Positions 53,093-64,000 of a stretch of DNA of 64,000 bases are shown piece after piece. Numbering within the stretch: the stretch's first letter is position 1; each line of letters opens with the position of its first letter. The notes beneath the pieces are model-generated. The model saw only the letters and a program-made list of their open reading frames with translations, ran no database searches and was not told the origin of the DNA. Made by a program: the position numbers and the translations under genes. The stretch comes from Lotus japonicus (lineage: Eukaryota; Streptophyta; Magnoliopsida; Fabales; Fabaceae), in assembly GCF_012489685.1 (NCBI RefSeq), contig NC_080045.1:64874722-64938721 (forward strand), written 5' to 3'.

Positions 53093-55445
53093 TTAATGGA
53101 GGACAGTGAGTTGAAGTGATTCCTGTGATAGCTTCCCTACAAAATTGCAATTATGTAGGCTAAGCACACGTGGAGTATAATGTTCCAATGCATAGCTTTC
53201 GTTCACAGCAACTACTAACTGCGCATAAATCTCTGGCGTCACCCTGCCAACTGTGGTGCAAATACTAGAATCACATACCTCACACTCACTTTTCTTCCAA
53301 ACCTGAAAATTTTAAACAAAGAAGATTCTGTGTAAATCATGGTCATAAATAGATACTGGAACATAAATACAGAAATATAGAACATTTCAAGAGCAAAATT
53401 TAGATTTTCTTCTTTTTACCTCTGTTGATAATTTGTTAATTTACTCAGGATTATTTCTAATTTCTAGCACAACATAAACATGTAGTTCATTCCAAATAAA
53501 ACAAATGCTTTGAACTACACCCTTCGGTCACTATTATAAGCAAAAGTTAGCTTTGTAGGTTCATTCAATAAATGATGTATGTGACCATTTTAATGACCAC
53601 ATACATCATTTATTGAATGAATCTAAAATACTAACTTTTGTTTATAATAGTGACCGGAGGGTGTACGAATGAAGGAAACTCACAAATAAGTTAAGTGATG
53701 AAAAAAATACCATCGAAGCATTGGCAGAAGAAATTTCTTGATCTTCACATGGGCGCTCTTGATACTGAGAGTCAAAGGGAATGCATAAAGGCAACATTAA
53801 TGACCCAGATTGGTTGTAGTATCCCAGAGTACCTCGTGTCGCATTTATATTTGTTGTTTCATATATGAATCGATTAACAATAGTAGCAATGTAGTTGGCC
53901 ACTTGTGTACTTTGGATTAATGTTTTGTTAGTCGTTCTCTGATCGACACATGGAAGAACACAACTAAGAGTAGATTCTTTGTGTGGATTCGCTGCCCATT
54001 CTCCCGTTTCCATACATGTATCAGAAATCACACTGTCATGGAAAAAAATGCTCATGTCAGGTTAGGTAGTTGTTACAAAGTAAAGCAAGCAGTATGACAA
54101 CGTTTTATGACCGCAAGGTAGTACAAACAACAGTGGAGGAATGTTCTTTGTATTATTCATCAAAACAAAACAGCCTCTATATAGGCAATTACATAACAAA
54201 CAAATAACATGAAAACTGATCACTCATATATCCACTACTGAACATGCAAAATAGTTTCCAATTGACTAAGTAAACACAAATTAAAGTAACCGACAACATA
54301 GTGACTAGGACAACAAACTTCTAAACTGCAAGTACTAACTACCACAAGAGTTGTTAGTGTAAGCATCCAGAGCAGAAGATGTAAATATAATGAAAACAGG
54401 TTAAATATAAATATAATGACTTACTTATCAAGGATCATGAACACTCCGGAAAGAATGAATGTGGCTGCAACCAGCAACCATCCAATGATAATAAATCTGC
54501 AAAATAAGTAAATCAGACAAAGGAACATAACAAGGATCCTTACATAGGCATGATAAGCAATGTTAATATAAATAGACCATAAGCAAACATAACTTACCCG
54601 AAGATTGCACGTTGATAACCAAGGACATATAGAACAGCCAAAATAATTGTCATCATAACCAAGAGTTCTAGAATATAAATACCAATTAGTTCAACGTATT
54701 GAAGATGTTATCATCAACACCTACCTAGTCCAGCTAGAGCTAGAAGAAGCATCACTACTGCCACAACAAGCAAAGCTATACGCCTGCATCAAAGCAACAT
54801 GCAAACAATTTAGCATCATATATAGATGGAAATTAAATTATGGAATGAAGATTTCTCAGTTTTACAGTTACATACACATATTTGGATACTACTCTGAATT
54901 TTACAGCACTTTCATTTGTCTTCTCAGAAAGTGTTTCTGCCACCCTATCCAGATCCCTATTCAACTTATCAATATCATTCATGACATCAGGTGGGAGAAG
55001 TATGTGGGCGACATTGATTGATTTTGCAAGAGACAAATACTTCGTGACATTTCTTAGAATCTCCACTGTATAGTCTAACTGGTTCACAACATAAAGGAGG
55101 GTATCCGAAGCCTCACCATGAAATTTCTCCTGCCTGACAAAAATAAGGATACATCCAGTCCTGTGTGAATTAAGAAAATGGGAAAGGTTATGAACAAAAG
55201 GAGCACAAGTAAATAAAACATCTGGAGAAGAAGATAGCAAGATGAACATTCAAATAAAGTAAAGAGTCTTACGCTGCCGCACAAGTGAAGAATATAAGCA
55301 ACATAAGACATATCCTTTGAGAATGATTTAATCTCAGGTCATTTATGTTAATCCCCCATCCACAACATAGATGAATAACAAGCGCCAAGCCAAATGAGAT
55401 CAAACATAAGATAGCAATAACGAAACCAACCCCACCAGTGTATCC
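53093..55445 (-). pseudogene. At2g12400-like multi-pass membrane protein, broken gene
   Basis: Seven exons can be joined in frame on the minus strand: 55445-55273, 55161-54876, 54783-54725, 54667-54598, 54496-54425, 54032-53711 and 53302-53093. They encode family landmarks: SFGLALVIHLCCGW (membrane span), FHGEASDTLLYVVNQ, SLAKSINVAHILLPPDVM, hydrophobic spans, ISDTCMETGEWAANPH, CVLPCVDQRTTNKTL, YYNQSGSLMLPLCIPFD and LEHYTPRVLSLHNCNFV. In the last exon a one-base loss after NCNFV shifts frame and stops at 53093, removing the final membrane span. The 5' exon with the signal peptide is missing and no AG acceptor precedes exon 1. It could still be transcribed, but a normal product is unlikely. 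The biochemical function of the family is unclear. Confidence 0.8.
53516..53665. mobile_element. Foldback Stowaway-like MITE in an intron
   Basis: The element is 53518-53663 (146 bp) with TA on both sides. Nearly the whole element is an inverted repeat: left arm CACCCTTCGGTCACTATTAT onward, right arm on the opposite strand CACCCTCCGGTCACTATTAT. The arms both continue to ATTCAATAAATGATGTATGT around a very short loop. It lies in the last intron of the broken membrane-protein gene. A transcript would fold into a long hairpin. Confidence 0.88.
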
Positions 55446-55723
55446 AAATTAAGTACAACATACAAAATTTATTTCTCTTTCTCTCTTCTTGTGTGCGTGC
55501 GGCGTGCGCGTGGAAACACCATGTTTATTAACATACAAAATGCATGAGCGTCTGTGGAGGTTCTACATCAGATTAAAGTTCTTTTTACATTTATGAAGTT
55601 TACAGTGTATATGTATAAATTAGATTAATGATTTATTCTCATAGAATCCTTTTAAATATCTTCCTACACATATTAAACGAAGAAACTATTAAATAATAAA
55701 TGTTTATAAAATACAAGAACAAG
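55446..55723. other. Spacer between membrane-protein relic and tRNA
   Basis: A CT-rich stretch and a GTGCGTGC/GCGTGCGCG alternating repeat (55490-55512) are duplicated near 52660-52675. I see no gene. Confidence 0.4.
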
Positions 55724-55805
55724 GTGGACGTGCCGGAGTGGTTATCGGGCATGACTAGAAATCATGTGGGCTTTGCCCGCGCAGGTTCGAATCCTGCCGT
55801 CCACG
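55724..55805 (+). tRNA. tRNA-Ser(AGA)
   Basis: The 82-nt sequence folds as a class II tRNA. The acceptor stem is GTGGACG/CGTCCAC with discriminator G, and the D-arm reads TGCCGGAGTGGTTATCGGGC. The anticodon loop is CTAGAAA with anticodon AGA, the long variable arm is TGTGGGCTTTGCCCGC, and the T-arm is CAGGTTCGAATCCTG. A T4 pol III terminator follows at once. There is no intron and CCA is not encoded, as is normal for a nuclear tRNA. Confidence 0.95.
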
Positions 55806-56495
55806 TTTTCATTTTCATTTTATGATTTATTTCTTTTTTTTTGGGATTTTTTTTTTGATAAGCTCTTATTTTTTGGGTAAGCTGAACTTTATTGGGCTGG
55901 GCCTAACAAGATTCGGCCTGATAAAAAAGGGCCACGATTTTTACACACCCAACTATTGCTATTTATACTACCTTCAAAGTATTGACCAAAAGAAAAAAAT
56001 ACTACCTTCAAAGTAAACTTGGTTTGTCATTGACTTGTTATAATATAAATAATCAATTCAATCATTTTATTATGTATTAGCAATTTACGTACCTTATAAT
56101 TTCTTGCACGGTAAAAGTTTGCCCTTTCTCAAATTTTCTCACTGTCTAAGATTTTCCCCTCATGTAATCAAATTCATTATTGTTAAAAAAGTTGATGCTA
56201 TAGATTCATCTGTTTATACATCAAGATATGAAATAAATGATAAATTCTAGATCGTGATCATTCACTCGTTTCCAGGGGCTCTAATATTTAGGATGCTCAG
56301 CAATTAACCATCATAGAATCCTAGACTTTTTTTTACTTGGTAGAATTGATAACTTATCAAGGTGTTATGTATATGCCACTAAAGAGCATGGTGTCACACT
56401 TTTGAATGTGATTATGGTTAATAGTAGAAATCGTTTTCTACTATTCAGTTTGGCTTAACTTTGATTGCTACATTTAGACAATTATCCGCACATTG
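55806..56495. other. Spacer, no gene seen
   Basis: This is an AT-rich region between the tRNA terminator and the LINE target site. There are no exons or repeats that I can support. Confidence 0.4.
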
Positions 56496-59272
56496 ACACA
56501 TGTTTTTATGTTTTTTTTTTATAAGCAAAGAATTATATTAATATGAGTACAAGGGGTACTCAATCCCATAATACAACAAAGGAGGGACAAAGAAAGAAAA
56601 AAAAAAATCAGCAAGGCAAAACCCAATCTGCTACCAACAGAGGCACCATACAGTAAGGAAAACATGCCAAATAACCCATCAAATAATCAAAGACCCCCCA
56701 TACATCCCCCAACAACGAGCAACCCACAAAACAAAAACCAAGAACCATGTTACAAACACAAACCAACTTCTAGTACCTATCCATCAAGAACAAAAGTTCC
56801 TCAAAGAAGTGCCCATTAAGTAAGTCACAGCAACATGTCAGAGATGGCCCCAACATGAATACCCACGAAGCACTTAGCCTACACCGAGGAAACACATACC
56901 AGAGGATTTGATTTCCATTCATATATTGAGTAACAGAAATCCCCACACCTGTGTTTTAGCCAAAACCAAGAGCGATACTGCACCAAGTCTAGTAAATTAC
57001 TGTCGTCCAAAGCCCCATTCCGGAAAACAACCTCATTCCGCTTCAGCCAAATGGTCCAAACAGTTGCACACCAAATGGCCATCTCTGCCCGCCGCTGGAT
57101 AATGGAGCGCCCCACAAGCGAAAACTGAGAAAAATGAGAAGGCACTGAATTTGGGAAAGCCAACGACACCCCCAACCAGCCAAGAACCCGCTGCCAAAGT
57201 CCGGAAGCCAGCTGACAAGACAGTAGCAAGTGAACACTACTTTCTGCCACCGAGAGACATAACGGACAGCCCACATCCTCCGAATTCAAAATGACACGCC
57301 TGCGAAATAGATTGTCTCGCGTTTGAATTCGATCCAAAAGTAAACGCCAAACAAAGGCCCTCACATTTGATGGAATGGGAGCAGCCCAAATGGAGTCAAA
57401 CACGTGATTGACCTCCTCCAAGCCAGGTACCTGCAAAACAAGATAAGCTGAGTTAACTGTATAGATTCCTTCCTCCCCCGGCACCCACACCCATTTATCT
57501 GTCCTCCCTTCTACCAGACATCCCCCACTCAATACTGTTTTTAAATCATGATACCACCCCACCTCTCTCCCTTGCAAAGCCCTTCTCCAAGACAACTGCC
57601 ACTGACACACACCCCCCTCCCAAACACCCACCTCCTTTACAGTGCTGTATTTGTTCCAAGATAAATTATATAGTCGATGGAACCTTCCTGCTAGCGTCCC
57701 CGACCCCAACCAATTTTCCGACCAGAACATAGTTTGACCCCCATCACCCAGCACCTTACCCAAGCTCTCACTGAACCAGTCGGAGCTATTAACAGTACAA
57801 ACTGACATTACATCCCGCCACCAAGATGAAGCACAATGATACTGATCTGACTGGGCCTTAATCACTTTACACCACAAGTTCTCAGGTTCGTTCAAATACC
57901 GCCACCTCCACTTTCCAAGCAAAGCCCTATTAAATGAAAACAATTCCTTAATGCCAAGTCCTCCATGCTCCTTTGGCTTGCAGACATCCCCCAACACACC
58001 CACGCAATTTTATGATCATCCTCTGACCCTCCCCATAGGAAGTCACGCATCAAGCTTATGCAAAGTTTCCCTACACCAACAGGCAGCTTGAAAAAAGAGT
58101 AATAAAATAACGGAAGAGCGGAAAGCACACTTTGAATTAGACAAATTCTGCCCCCAAAAGACACTGTCTTCTGTTTCCACTTGGACAGCTTACTGCGAAT
58201 CTTTTTTATAACTGGATCCCATAGTTGAGCTTCTCGAGGCCTCCCCCCAACTGGGATCCCCAAATAAACAAAAGGAACATTCATCAAATTACAATTTAGC
58301 ACAGCCGCAAACCTGTCTAAATTGTCCGCATCCACTGCCACACCTGCCAATTTGCTTTTATGAAAAATAACTTTGAGCCCTGAGGCTAACTCAAAGCATC
58401 TGAGCACACACTTAATAGAAACAATATTCTGCATAGTTGCCTCCCCAACAAAAACAATATCATCAGCAAACTGCAATAAAGAAATCTCCACTCCACTTCC
58501 CCTGCCAAAGTTGTAACCCACAAACTTGCCCCCATGTACTGCTTGGAAGAACAGCCTATTAAGTCCTTCTGCAACAATTAAGAAAAGAAATGGTGCTAAA
58601 GGATCACCTTGACGAAGACCCTTTCCCATTTTAAACTCACCACATGGACTACCATTCACCAGAACAGAAACAGTAGCCGACTCCAAGCAACTTTTAATCT
58701 AGTGAATCCACTTCTGACAAAAGCCCATACGCCCCATCATATAAATCAGAAAGTCCCACCTCACAGAATCATATGCTTTCTCATAATCAACTTTAAAAAA
58801 GACTGTTGGCTTTCTACCTCGCTTTGCTGCCTTAATGGTCTCATTCACAACCACGACGCTATCAAGCATATTCCGGTCACCTAAAAAAGCAAACTGCTGC
58901 TCACTGATAAGATTCTTTAGAACCACCTTCAACCTGGTTGATAACAGCTTTGACACTACCTTATACATACAGCCAATCAATGAAATGGGCCGAAATTCAT
59001 TTAGAGTCTGAGGTGCATCGACTTTCGGAATTAAAGCAATGAATGAAGCGTTGCTACCTCTAGGCCACGCTCCCCGCTGCCAGAAATCCGTTACCACCCT
59101 TGTAAAATCTTCCGCTAACAGCTGCCAGAAATTCTGAATAAATTTGAAGTTAAACCCATCCGATCCTGGGCTTTTATCACCCCCACACTCCCAAACCGCT
59201 GCTTTTATTTTAGCAGGTTCAAACTGCTCTACTAAAAACGCATTATCAGCAGGTTCACACATGTTTTTATGT
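56496..59272 (-). mobile_element. 5'-truncated L1-type LINE with perfect 16-bp TSD
   Basis: The element is 56512-59256 (2745 bp) on the minus strand. Target repeats ACACATGTTTTTATGT lie at 56496-56511 and 59257-59272. The poly(A) tail is the T-run at 56512-56520. Only the reverse-transcriptase half of ORF2 and its zinc-knuckle tail remain; endonuclease and ORF1 are lost through 5' truncation. Confidence 0.92.
56879..59262 (-). pseudogene. LINE ORF2 fragment: reverse transcriptase and zf-RVT
   Basis: The frame runs 59262-58699, 58686-57892, 58003-56879. Reverse-transcriptase motifs are intact: NEFRPISLIGCMYKV, FFKVDYEKAYDSV, GLRQGDPLAPFLFL and LLQFADDIVFVG. The C-terminal part shows WKQKTVSFGGRICL, HGGLGIKELFSFNRALLGKW and the zf-RVT CPLCLSVAESSVHLLLSC. 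One Trp codon has become TAG at 58699-58701, and a single-base frameshift lies between about 57990 and 58010. Only these two lesions are obvious, so the copy is fairly young but dead. Confidence 0.92.
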
Positions 59273-61030
59273 ATTTCTGGTGGACATGGTTCCCTGCTTT
59301 CAGTGAAGTCAGGTGTTGCTAGCCGTCTGATAGCTATTGCACATTTAAAATCTATTTCTTTAATTTGAGCTGTCTTGACTTACTCCAAATTTCTTTTTTG
59401 TTTAAACCTTTTTTTTTAGTGTGATAATAACAAAGTGGTGCTCATGCTATTTTAAACTTATCAACACAAGATAGCTGAATTAAGAGAAGTGGAAAGAGGT
59501 GGAACAAAGAGAGAGATAAGAAGAAAAGAAAAAGTAAGAGAGAGAAAGTATGTGATATGATAGATGATGAGAGAAGAGAGGTAAAAATAAAATAGGTAAA
59601 AATAAAGTGTTTAGAAAATGAGGTGTGTATATATCATATTCGTTATCTTTATATATAACTAACTAATTATAGTGGAAAAGAATGTCGTAAGATATTTTTC
59701 AAGCCAAGAGTTGCTTGTTTTGTTTTATCAATTCGGCTTTGATTGTGACATAACTTTGTTCTTGACATGTGCGTGCTTGATTTGTGTTATCCGGGTGAAG
59801 TGTATGTCTCCCGGAAGTGATGACATGACAAACTGACCAGGAAGGTTAAATCTTTCCTACCGGACCAATACAAATAGCTTCTTACTTTGACTTTTCGACA
59901 TTGACCGAGAAAATTGTGTTCTTGAACGTTCTAACTTGATTTAAATAGCTGCGATAGTGGAATTTTACCTTCGCTATCATCAGTGAAGTGAATTTCTAAA
60001 GTGAAACTAATATGTTTTGATAAACATGTTTTTGGGTTTCTAATTAAGGGATTTTATGAAATTAACGATTTTTCAGATTTTTGATAATATATTTTATACT
60101 TTGGGACTAACTACCTAGAATCCTAGATGTTAGCCAAACAGCCAAAACCAAATCCTACTAGAAAATATATTATTTGTTTGTTTTCTCTTTATATTTATTA
60201 TTGTAACCTAAAAAGAGTCCAGTCTAAGTTACCTGTTGGGCTGCATAGCCCAACCATTCCCTAACATTTTCGTAAATTCAAAGGAAATGTAGTTATTGAC
60301 CAAAAAAAAAAAAGGAAATGTAGTTAGCCCAACATCTGCATTGTTACTATTGCATGTGAAGTATTATAAACTGAAAGTGCAATTTATGCAATATATATGT
60401 TTTGTTTTATAATTGATAGACTGTGGCAGTTAAAAGTTGCAGAAAAATGTGAGTCCCTAATTTGCATTTTGTGGCAAAATACAAATTTGAGCGAATACAA
60501 TGGTTGATGCATTTTTGTGACACTTTAGGCAAATGCGATAACTGCTTTTGTGGCACTTATAAATTGCCATGATTGAACAAAATAATAATACTTTTTTCAG
60601 TGTCTTTCTGGCTTCTTATTCTTATGAGTGCTATGTTAAATTCTTAATGAAGTTTCAAAAATCAAGTCATGTTTTAATTACACTATATTACCAACAAAAT
60701 AATATTGGCCTGATGCAAGAACCATATAAGAATGAAAGTCACAAGATCAAAGCTGTGAAAGTCATTTGTTGAGAATGATTGTCATTGTATCACAAACTCA
60801 CTACAAAAGTGTAGCATAAAATGTATATTTTAAGGCAACAAACCTGAAAGGTTTCCAGTTTTGATTTTAGCCAACAATTTAAAACTGTTGCAAAAAAAAA
60901 TTGTTGTTAGAAGCCAAAAATGGTGTAGTCACAAGTTTTTTTTTTTTTAGAAAGCAAAAGAATATATTAAAAACATCTTTGTTTTTAACACATGCAAGGA
61001 AAGAAAAAAAAATCATATATATTATATACT
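59273..61030. other. AT-rich spacer, no gene seen
   Basis: The stretch includes a GA-rich patch (59480-59590) and a possible CACTA-type end at 60801 (cactacaaaagtgtagc). Neither can be extended into a supported element. No exon was recognised. Confidence 0.35.
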
Positions 61031-61345
61031 TGTTAGAATATAATATAAAACCATTGATATGACCCTTACCCAACAGTTTAAGCTTTTGAGATAAGTGGTT
61101 GCTTGTCATAGTATTAGAGCCTCTATGGCCGAGAGGTCTAGAGTTCGATCCTTGCTTCCCTCACTTTCTAATTAAAAAGTGAAATTTAATTAAGCACTTG
61201 GTAGGCGAGCATGTGCATTTATTCACGCTTCAAGTCCAAATGACTCTTGCGTAAGGGAGACGTGTTAGAATATAATATAAAACCATTGATATGACTCTTA
61301 TCCAACAACTTAAGTTTTTGGGATAAGTGGTTGCTTGACAACACT
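61026..61345 (+). mobile_element. TRIM: miniature LTR retroelement with 78-bp LTRs
   Basis: Direct repeats 61031-61108 and 61263-61340 are each 78 bp, start TGTTAGAATATAATATAAAA, end CA and differ at about seven positions. After the left repeat comes TAGTATTAGAGCC, close to the tRNA-Met primer site. A purine-rich AAGGGAGACG directly precedes the right repeat. Flanks ATACT and ACACT match at four of five positions. The 154-bp interior codes for nothing. This is the structure of a terminal-repeat retrotransposon in miniature, mobilised in trans. Confidence 0.82.
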
Positions 61346-61540
61346 CTTTTTACGTTTTTCAAAGATATCTTTACGGCCAATGACCAGAAGACAAATTCCA
61401 TCAAACTCGGAGATCACATTAAGTGGTTAGTTTTCTCCAACAAATCTTTTCTCATTGCTACGTACCGTTTACAATTATTTATACCATTAACTAGGTGTTT
61501 GCGTGTATAATTACTGGAAAAAATATTTAAATAAATTTAA
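61341..61540. other. Spacer, no gene seen
   Basis: This is a short AT-rich stretch between the TRIM and the microsatellite. Nothing is recognised. Confidence 0.4.
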
Positions 61541-61542
61541 TG

Positions 61543-61636
61543 ATATATATATATATATATATATCAATATCAATATCAATATCAATATCAATATCAATAT
61601 CAATATCAATATCAATATCAATATCAATATCAATAA
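61543..61636. repeat. AT and (ATATCA)n microsatellite
   Basis: A TA-repeat (61543-61564) runs into about twelve copies of the hexamer AATATC and ends with imperfect units. The Ile-Asn open frame across it is an artefact. Related ATATTG repeats sit at 35105-35150. Confidence 0.95.
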
Positions 61637-62800
61637 ATATCAATATATATTAGAAAAGAAGAACTTCCATAGTGACGTGTCAGCACCAGATTAATTCTTA
61701 GTGACGTGTCAGCACCAGATTAATTATCATAAAAATTATTCCACGTGTCAATTTGTTAGAGGATATAATTTTCAATTGATATATGTTTTAATTTTATATA
61801 TTCTAACCTAATTAATTGATATTATTTTAGAAGATATAATTTTCAATTGATATATGTTTAAATTTTATATATTCTAAAATAATTGATTGATATTATTTTA
61901 AAAGATAATATTTGGTCTTTTAATTTATTTTAAATTTATTTTTAGAATATATTGATGAATTTTTATTGAATTTTCGAATTTTTTATTAATTCGGGATTTT
62001 ATGAGTTTTTATTGTGATTTGCTAGATTTTATTAGTTTTTATCTATCTTTATTTAATACCATTTTTAATATTAGATTTGATTGGGATTTAGGTTGTTTAT
62101 TTTTTAATTTTATTTTAATTTATCTTATTATTTATTTTAAATCCAGAAAATACTTTATTTTATTTTAGATTTACTTTTAGAGTATATTAATTAAATTTTC
62201 TTAAATTTTCGGATTTTTAATTAATTATGGATTTTATAAGTTTTTACAGTGATTTCCTAGACTTGGTAGTTTTTATCTATCTTTATTTAACACCTTTTTA
62301 AATTTTAAATTTGATTAGAATTTAGGTTGTTTATTTCTTAATTTTATCTTATTATTTATTTAATTTTACTTCTAGGAAATATTTTATTTTATTTTACATT
62401 TATTTATAGAGTATAATAATTAATTTTTATTGAATTTTTGGATTTTTAATTAATAAAGGATTTTATGAGTTTTTATTGTAATTTGCTAGATTTTGATAGT
62501 TTTTATCTATCCTTATTTATTATTTATTTAATTTTAATTTCATGAAATATTTTATTTTATTTTTGAGTTACATTTAGAGTATAAATGAATTTTTATGGTA
62601 TTTTTATTGAATTTTCATATTTTTATTTAATTCAGGATTTTATGAGTTTTTTATTGTGATTTGCTAGATTTTGGTAGTTTTTATCTATCTTTATTTAATA
62701 CATTTTTAAAGTTTAGATTTGATTAGGATTTAGGTTGTTTATTTCTTGATTTTATCTTAATTTATCTTATTATTTATTTAATGCTAATTCTAAGAAAAGG
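61637..62800. repeat. T-rich degenerate array, inverse of the 4190-6995 family
   Basis: This begins ATATATTAGAAAAGAA, the reverse complement of the right end of the 603-bp units, followed by a doubled gtgacgtgtcagcaccagat motif. Then come four diverged copies of a block with marker ggattttatgagttttta (near 61993, 62229, 62459 and 62634). Orientation is opposite to the left-hand array. I see no gene. Confidence 0.65.
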
Positions 62801-62904
62801 GAGTTGATATGGTGCTGAGGGTCCATAAAGCTACCATGGACACGCAGAGATTTGATAGCTGCTATTTCTACCTCTGCCACATGTCGCGATCAGGACAGAG
62901 GTAT
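62801..62904. other. Short non-array segment before the LTR
   Basis: About 100 bp of less AT-rich sequence precedes the putative LTR start. There is no gene. It may include the left target flank of the retroelement. Confidence 0.3.
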
Positions 62905-64000
62905 TGTAACACCCCAACTTTTGGGGGTCACAATTAGTAACCTATTAAATAAAATGGAATTATTTTCCAACAAGGATTTAATAAAAGTGGGTATATTTTT
63001 TTTCGTTTGCTTTCTTTCCAAAATATTTCCAAAACCTGATATGTATACTCTTACCCAAACCCTTACATCCGGCCTTGACAAGGCAAGCACCCGCGAGTGA
63101 CGACGGATGTTCAAGTCGTATAAAATATACAGTGAAGTAATATCTTAACCGACAACAAAGTTCAAAATGTGATAACACCCTAAGTCCAATATACTTCCTA
63201 CAATCCCCTCACTGGAGATTCGCAGAAGAGTAATGCATCGGAACCTACCCAAGACCAAAGTAAGTATTACAATCTTCCTTACAAGCTTCAACCAATGACG
63301 GTAAGCTTCTCTACCCAAGGCTCCAGCCTTACATCTAACTATTATTTTACAAGTCTTTGGTTGGTTCACTCACTCCAAGCAAATCTTCTCGTCAATCAGT
63401 CCAATCACCTCCTTGCAGCAATCAACAGCTACTCGAAGCAACACCTATTAGGGCCTGGCAGTTTGCCGACCGCCCAAACACAAACAAAGCAAACAAGGCA
63501 GAAAGGGTCAACTTCCTAGAGTAATGTAATATAAGTCCTAGCTAGATTTAGCATAGTTATATAGCGTGTGAATAATAATTAGACACAGCATAAGTCGTTC
63601 TCTATCCTTTGAACGTCAAGTTATCAGTCCATCACTCGCCGCCTGCGCCTAGATGTATCTTCATTCCCTTGCCAGGGCAGCGTCACGTCTCACTAATGGA
63701 AACGCACGACTCGGCGGTCAATCATCTAGCACGATGAGCTCTATACTCTCTAATCAACAAACAGATAACAGGATCAAGGACTATCCCCTTAATCGATCCA
63801 AATGATAGGAGTTAAGGTCTAACCTCTTAGGAAAAATAACAAATAGTACGACTAAGGTCAATCCTCTAAATCAACTAACACATAATAGGATTAAGGTCCA
63901 GCCACTTCAATCCAAGGTCAAATAATATGATTAAGGTCCAACCACTTTAATCAAATAGCAAAGAATAGGATTAAGGTCCAGCCACTTTAATCCACAAGAA
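62905..64000. mobile_element. Probable Ty3/gypsy LTR start, runs off the window
   Basis: TGTAACACCCC at 62905 is the usual start of LTRs in plant chromovirus-type gypsy elements. Base composition changes sharply here from the T-rich array to mixed sequence. No gag or pol frame is seen by the window end, so this is either a long LTR (over 1 kb) or a fragment. The other end is outside the window and cannot be checked. Confidence 0.5.
63760..64000. repeat. 40-bp minisatellite inside the putative LTR
   Basis: The core GGATTAAGGTCCAGCCACTT and variants recur every 40 bp, at about 63769, 63809, 63849, 63889, 63929 and 63969. The copies become more alike toward the right edge. The array continues beyond the window. 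Confidence 0.85.

Noticed and set aside
60801..60930. Possible CACTA-type terminal repeat (cactacaaaagtgtagc)
   Set aside because: No matching opposite end or 3-bp target duplication was found.
61503..61694. Frame with long Ile-Asn repeat
   Set aside because: It is the translation of the AATATC microsatellite.

Overview
This window is nuclear genomic DNA from a flowering plant. Genes are sparse and intron-rich with GT-AG junctions, intergenic DNA is very AT-rich, and nearly every class of plant transposon is present. The plant families seen (DIVARICATA-type MYB, F-box/FBA, DUF4228/PADRE, plant-type TTC5, an At2g12400-like membrane protein) fit a eudicot. A legume is my best guess, but that is inference. 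There is no sign of bacterial, organellar or viral genomic origin.

Layout. 1-7000 is gene-free repeat DNA: a LINE 3' end, a duplicated ~300-bp segment, Helitron-like terminal hairpins, and an A-rich tandem array with ~603-bp units into which a 1-kb Mutator-like element has inserted. 7492-10388 is a two-exon DIVARICATA-like MYB gene whose intron carries a ~900-bp Harbinger-like element filled with GGT-rich minisatellite. 11267-12146 holds two small convergent genes for putative one-span membrane proteins. 13383-18585 is a complete ten-exon MTA/SAH-deaminase-like amidohydrolase gene; a hAT-like MITE ends just before its start codon and intron 3 holds a dead copia remnant. 18650-36900 contains repeated, diverged copies of a local block that carries a 66-codon Gly-rich gene. 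One copy is intact (36433-36633), one is divergent (27702-27902), and one is split by a full-length Ty1/copia element (19669-24595) with identical 237-bp LTRs, a perfect 5-bp target duplication and an unbroken 1459-codon gag-pol frame. A ~1-kb Mutator-like element lies at 25488-26562.

37470-38534 is an F-box/FBA gene followed by tandem partial duplications of its 5' end. 39704-40376 is a Stowaway MITE split by a 394-bp LINE 3' fragment, with a second LINE-type RNase H fragment alongside. 41377-41913 is a DUF4228/PADRE gene. 42906-43480 is a Ty3/gypsy gag relic. 44381-51280 is a complete 13-exon TTC5-like TPR/OB-fold gene. 53093-55445 is a decayed At2g12400-like membrane-protein gene with a foldback MITE in an intron. 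55724-55805 is a tRNA-Ser(AGA). 56512-59256 is a 5'-truncated LINE with a perfect 16-bp target duplication. 61031-61340 is a TRIM with 78-bp LTRs. The rest is an AT-rich array in inverse orientation to the one near the left end, then the start of a probable gypsy LTR with a 40-bp minisatellite running off the edge.

The genes do not form a pathway. The most informative signals are the very recent copia insertion that splits a member of a small local gene family, and the nested, datable transposon insertions. Exon boundaries were assigned by hand from reading frame, splice dinucleotides and remembered family similarity; no database was searched.
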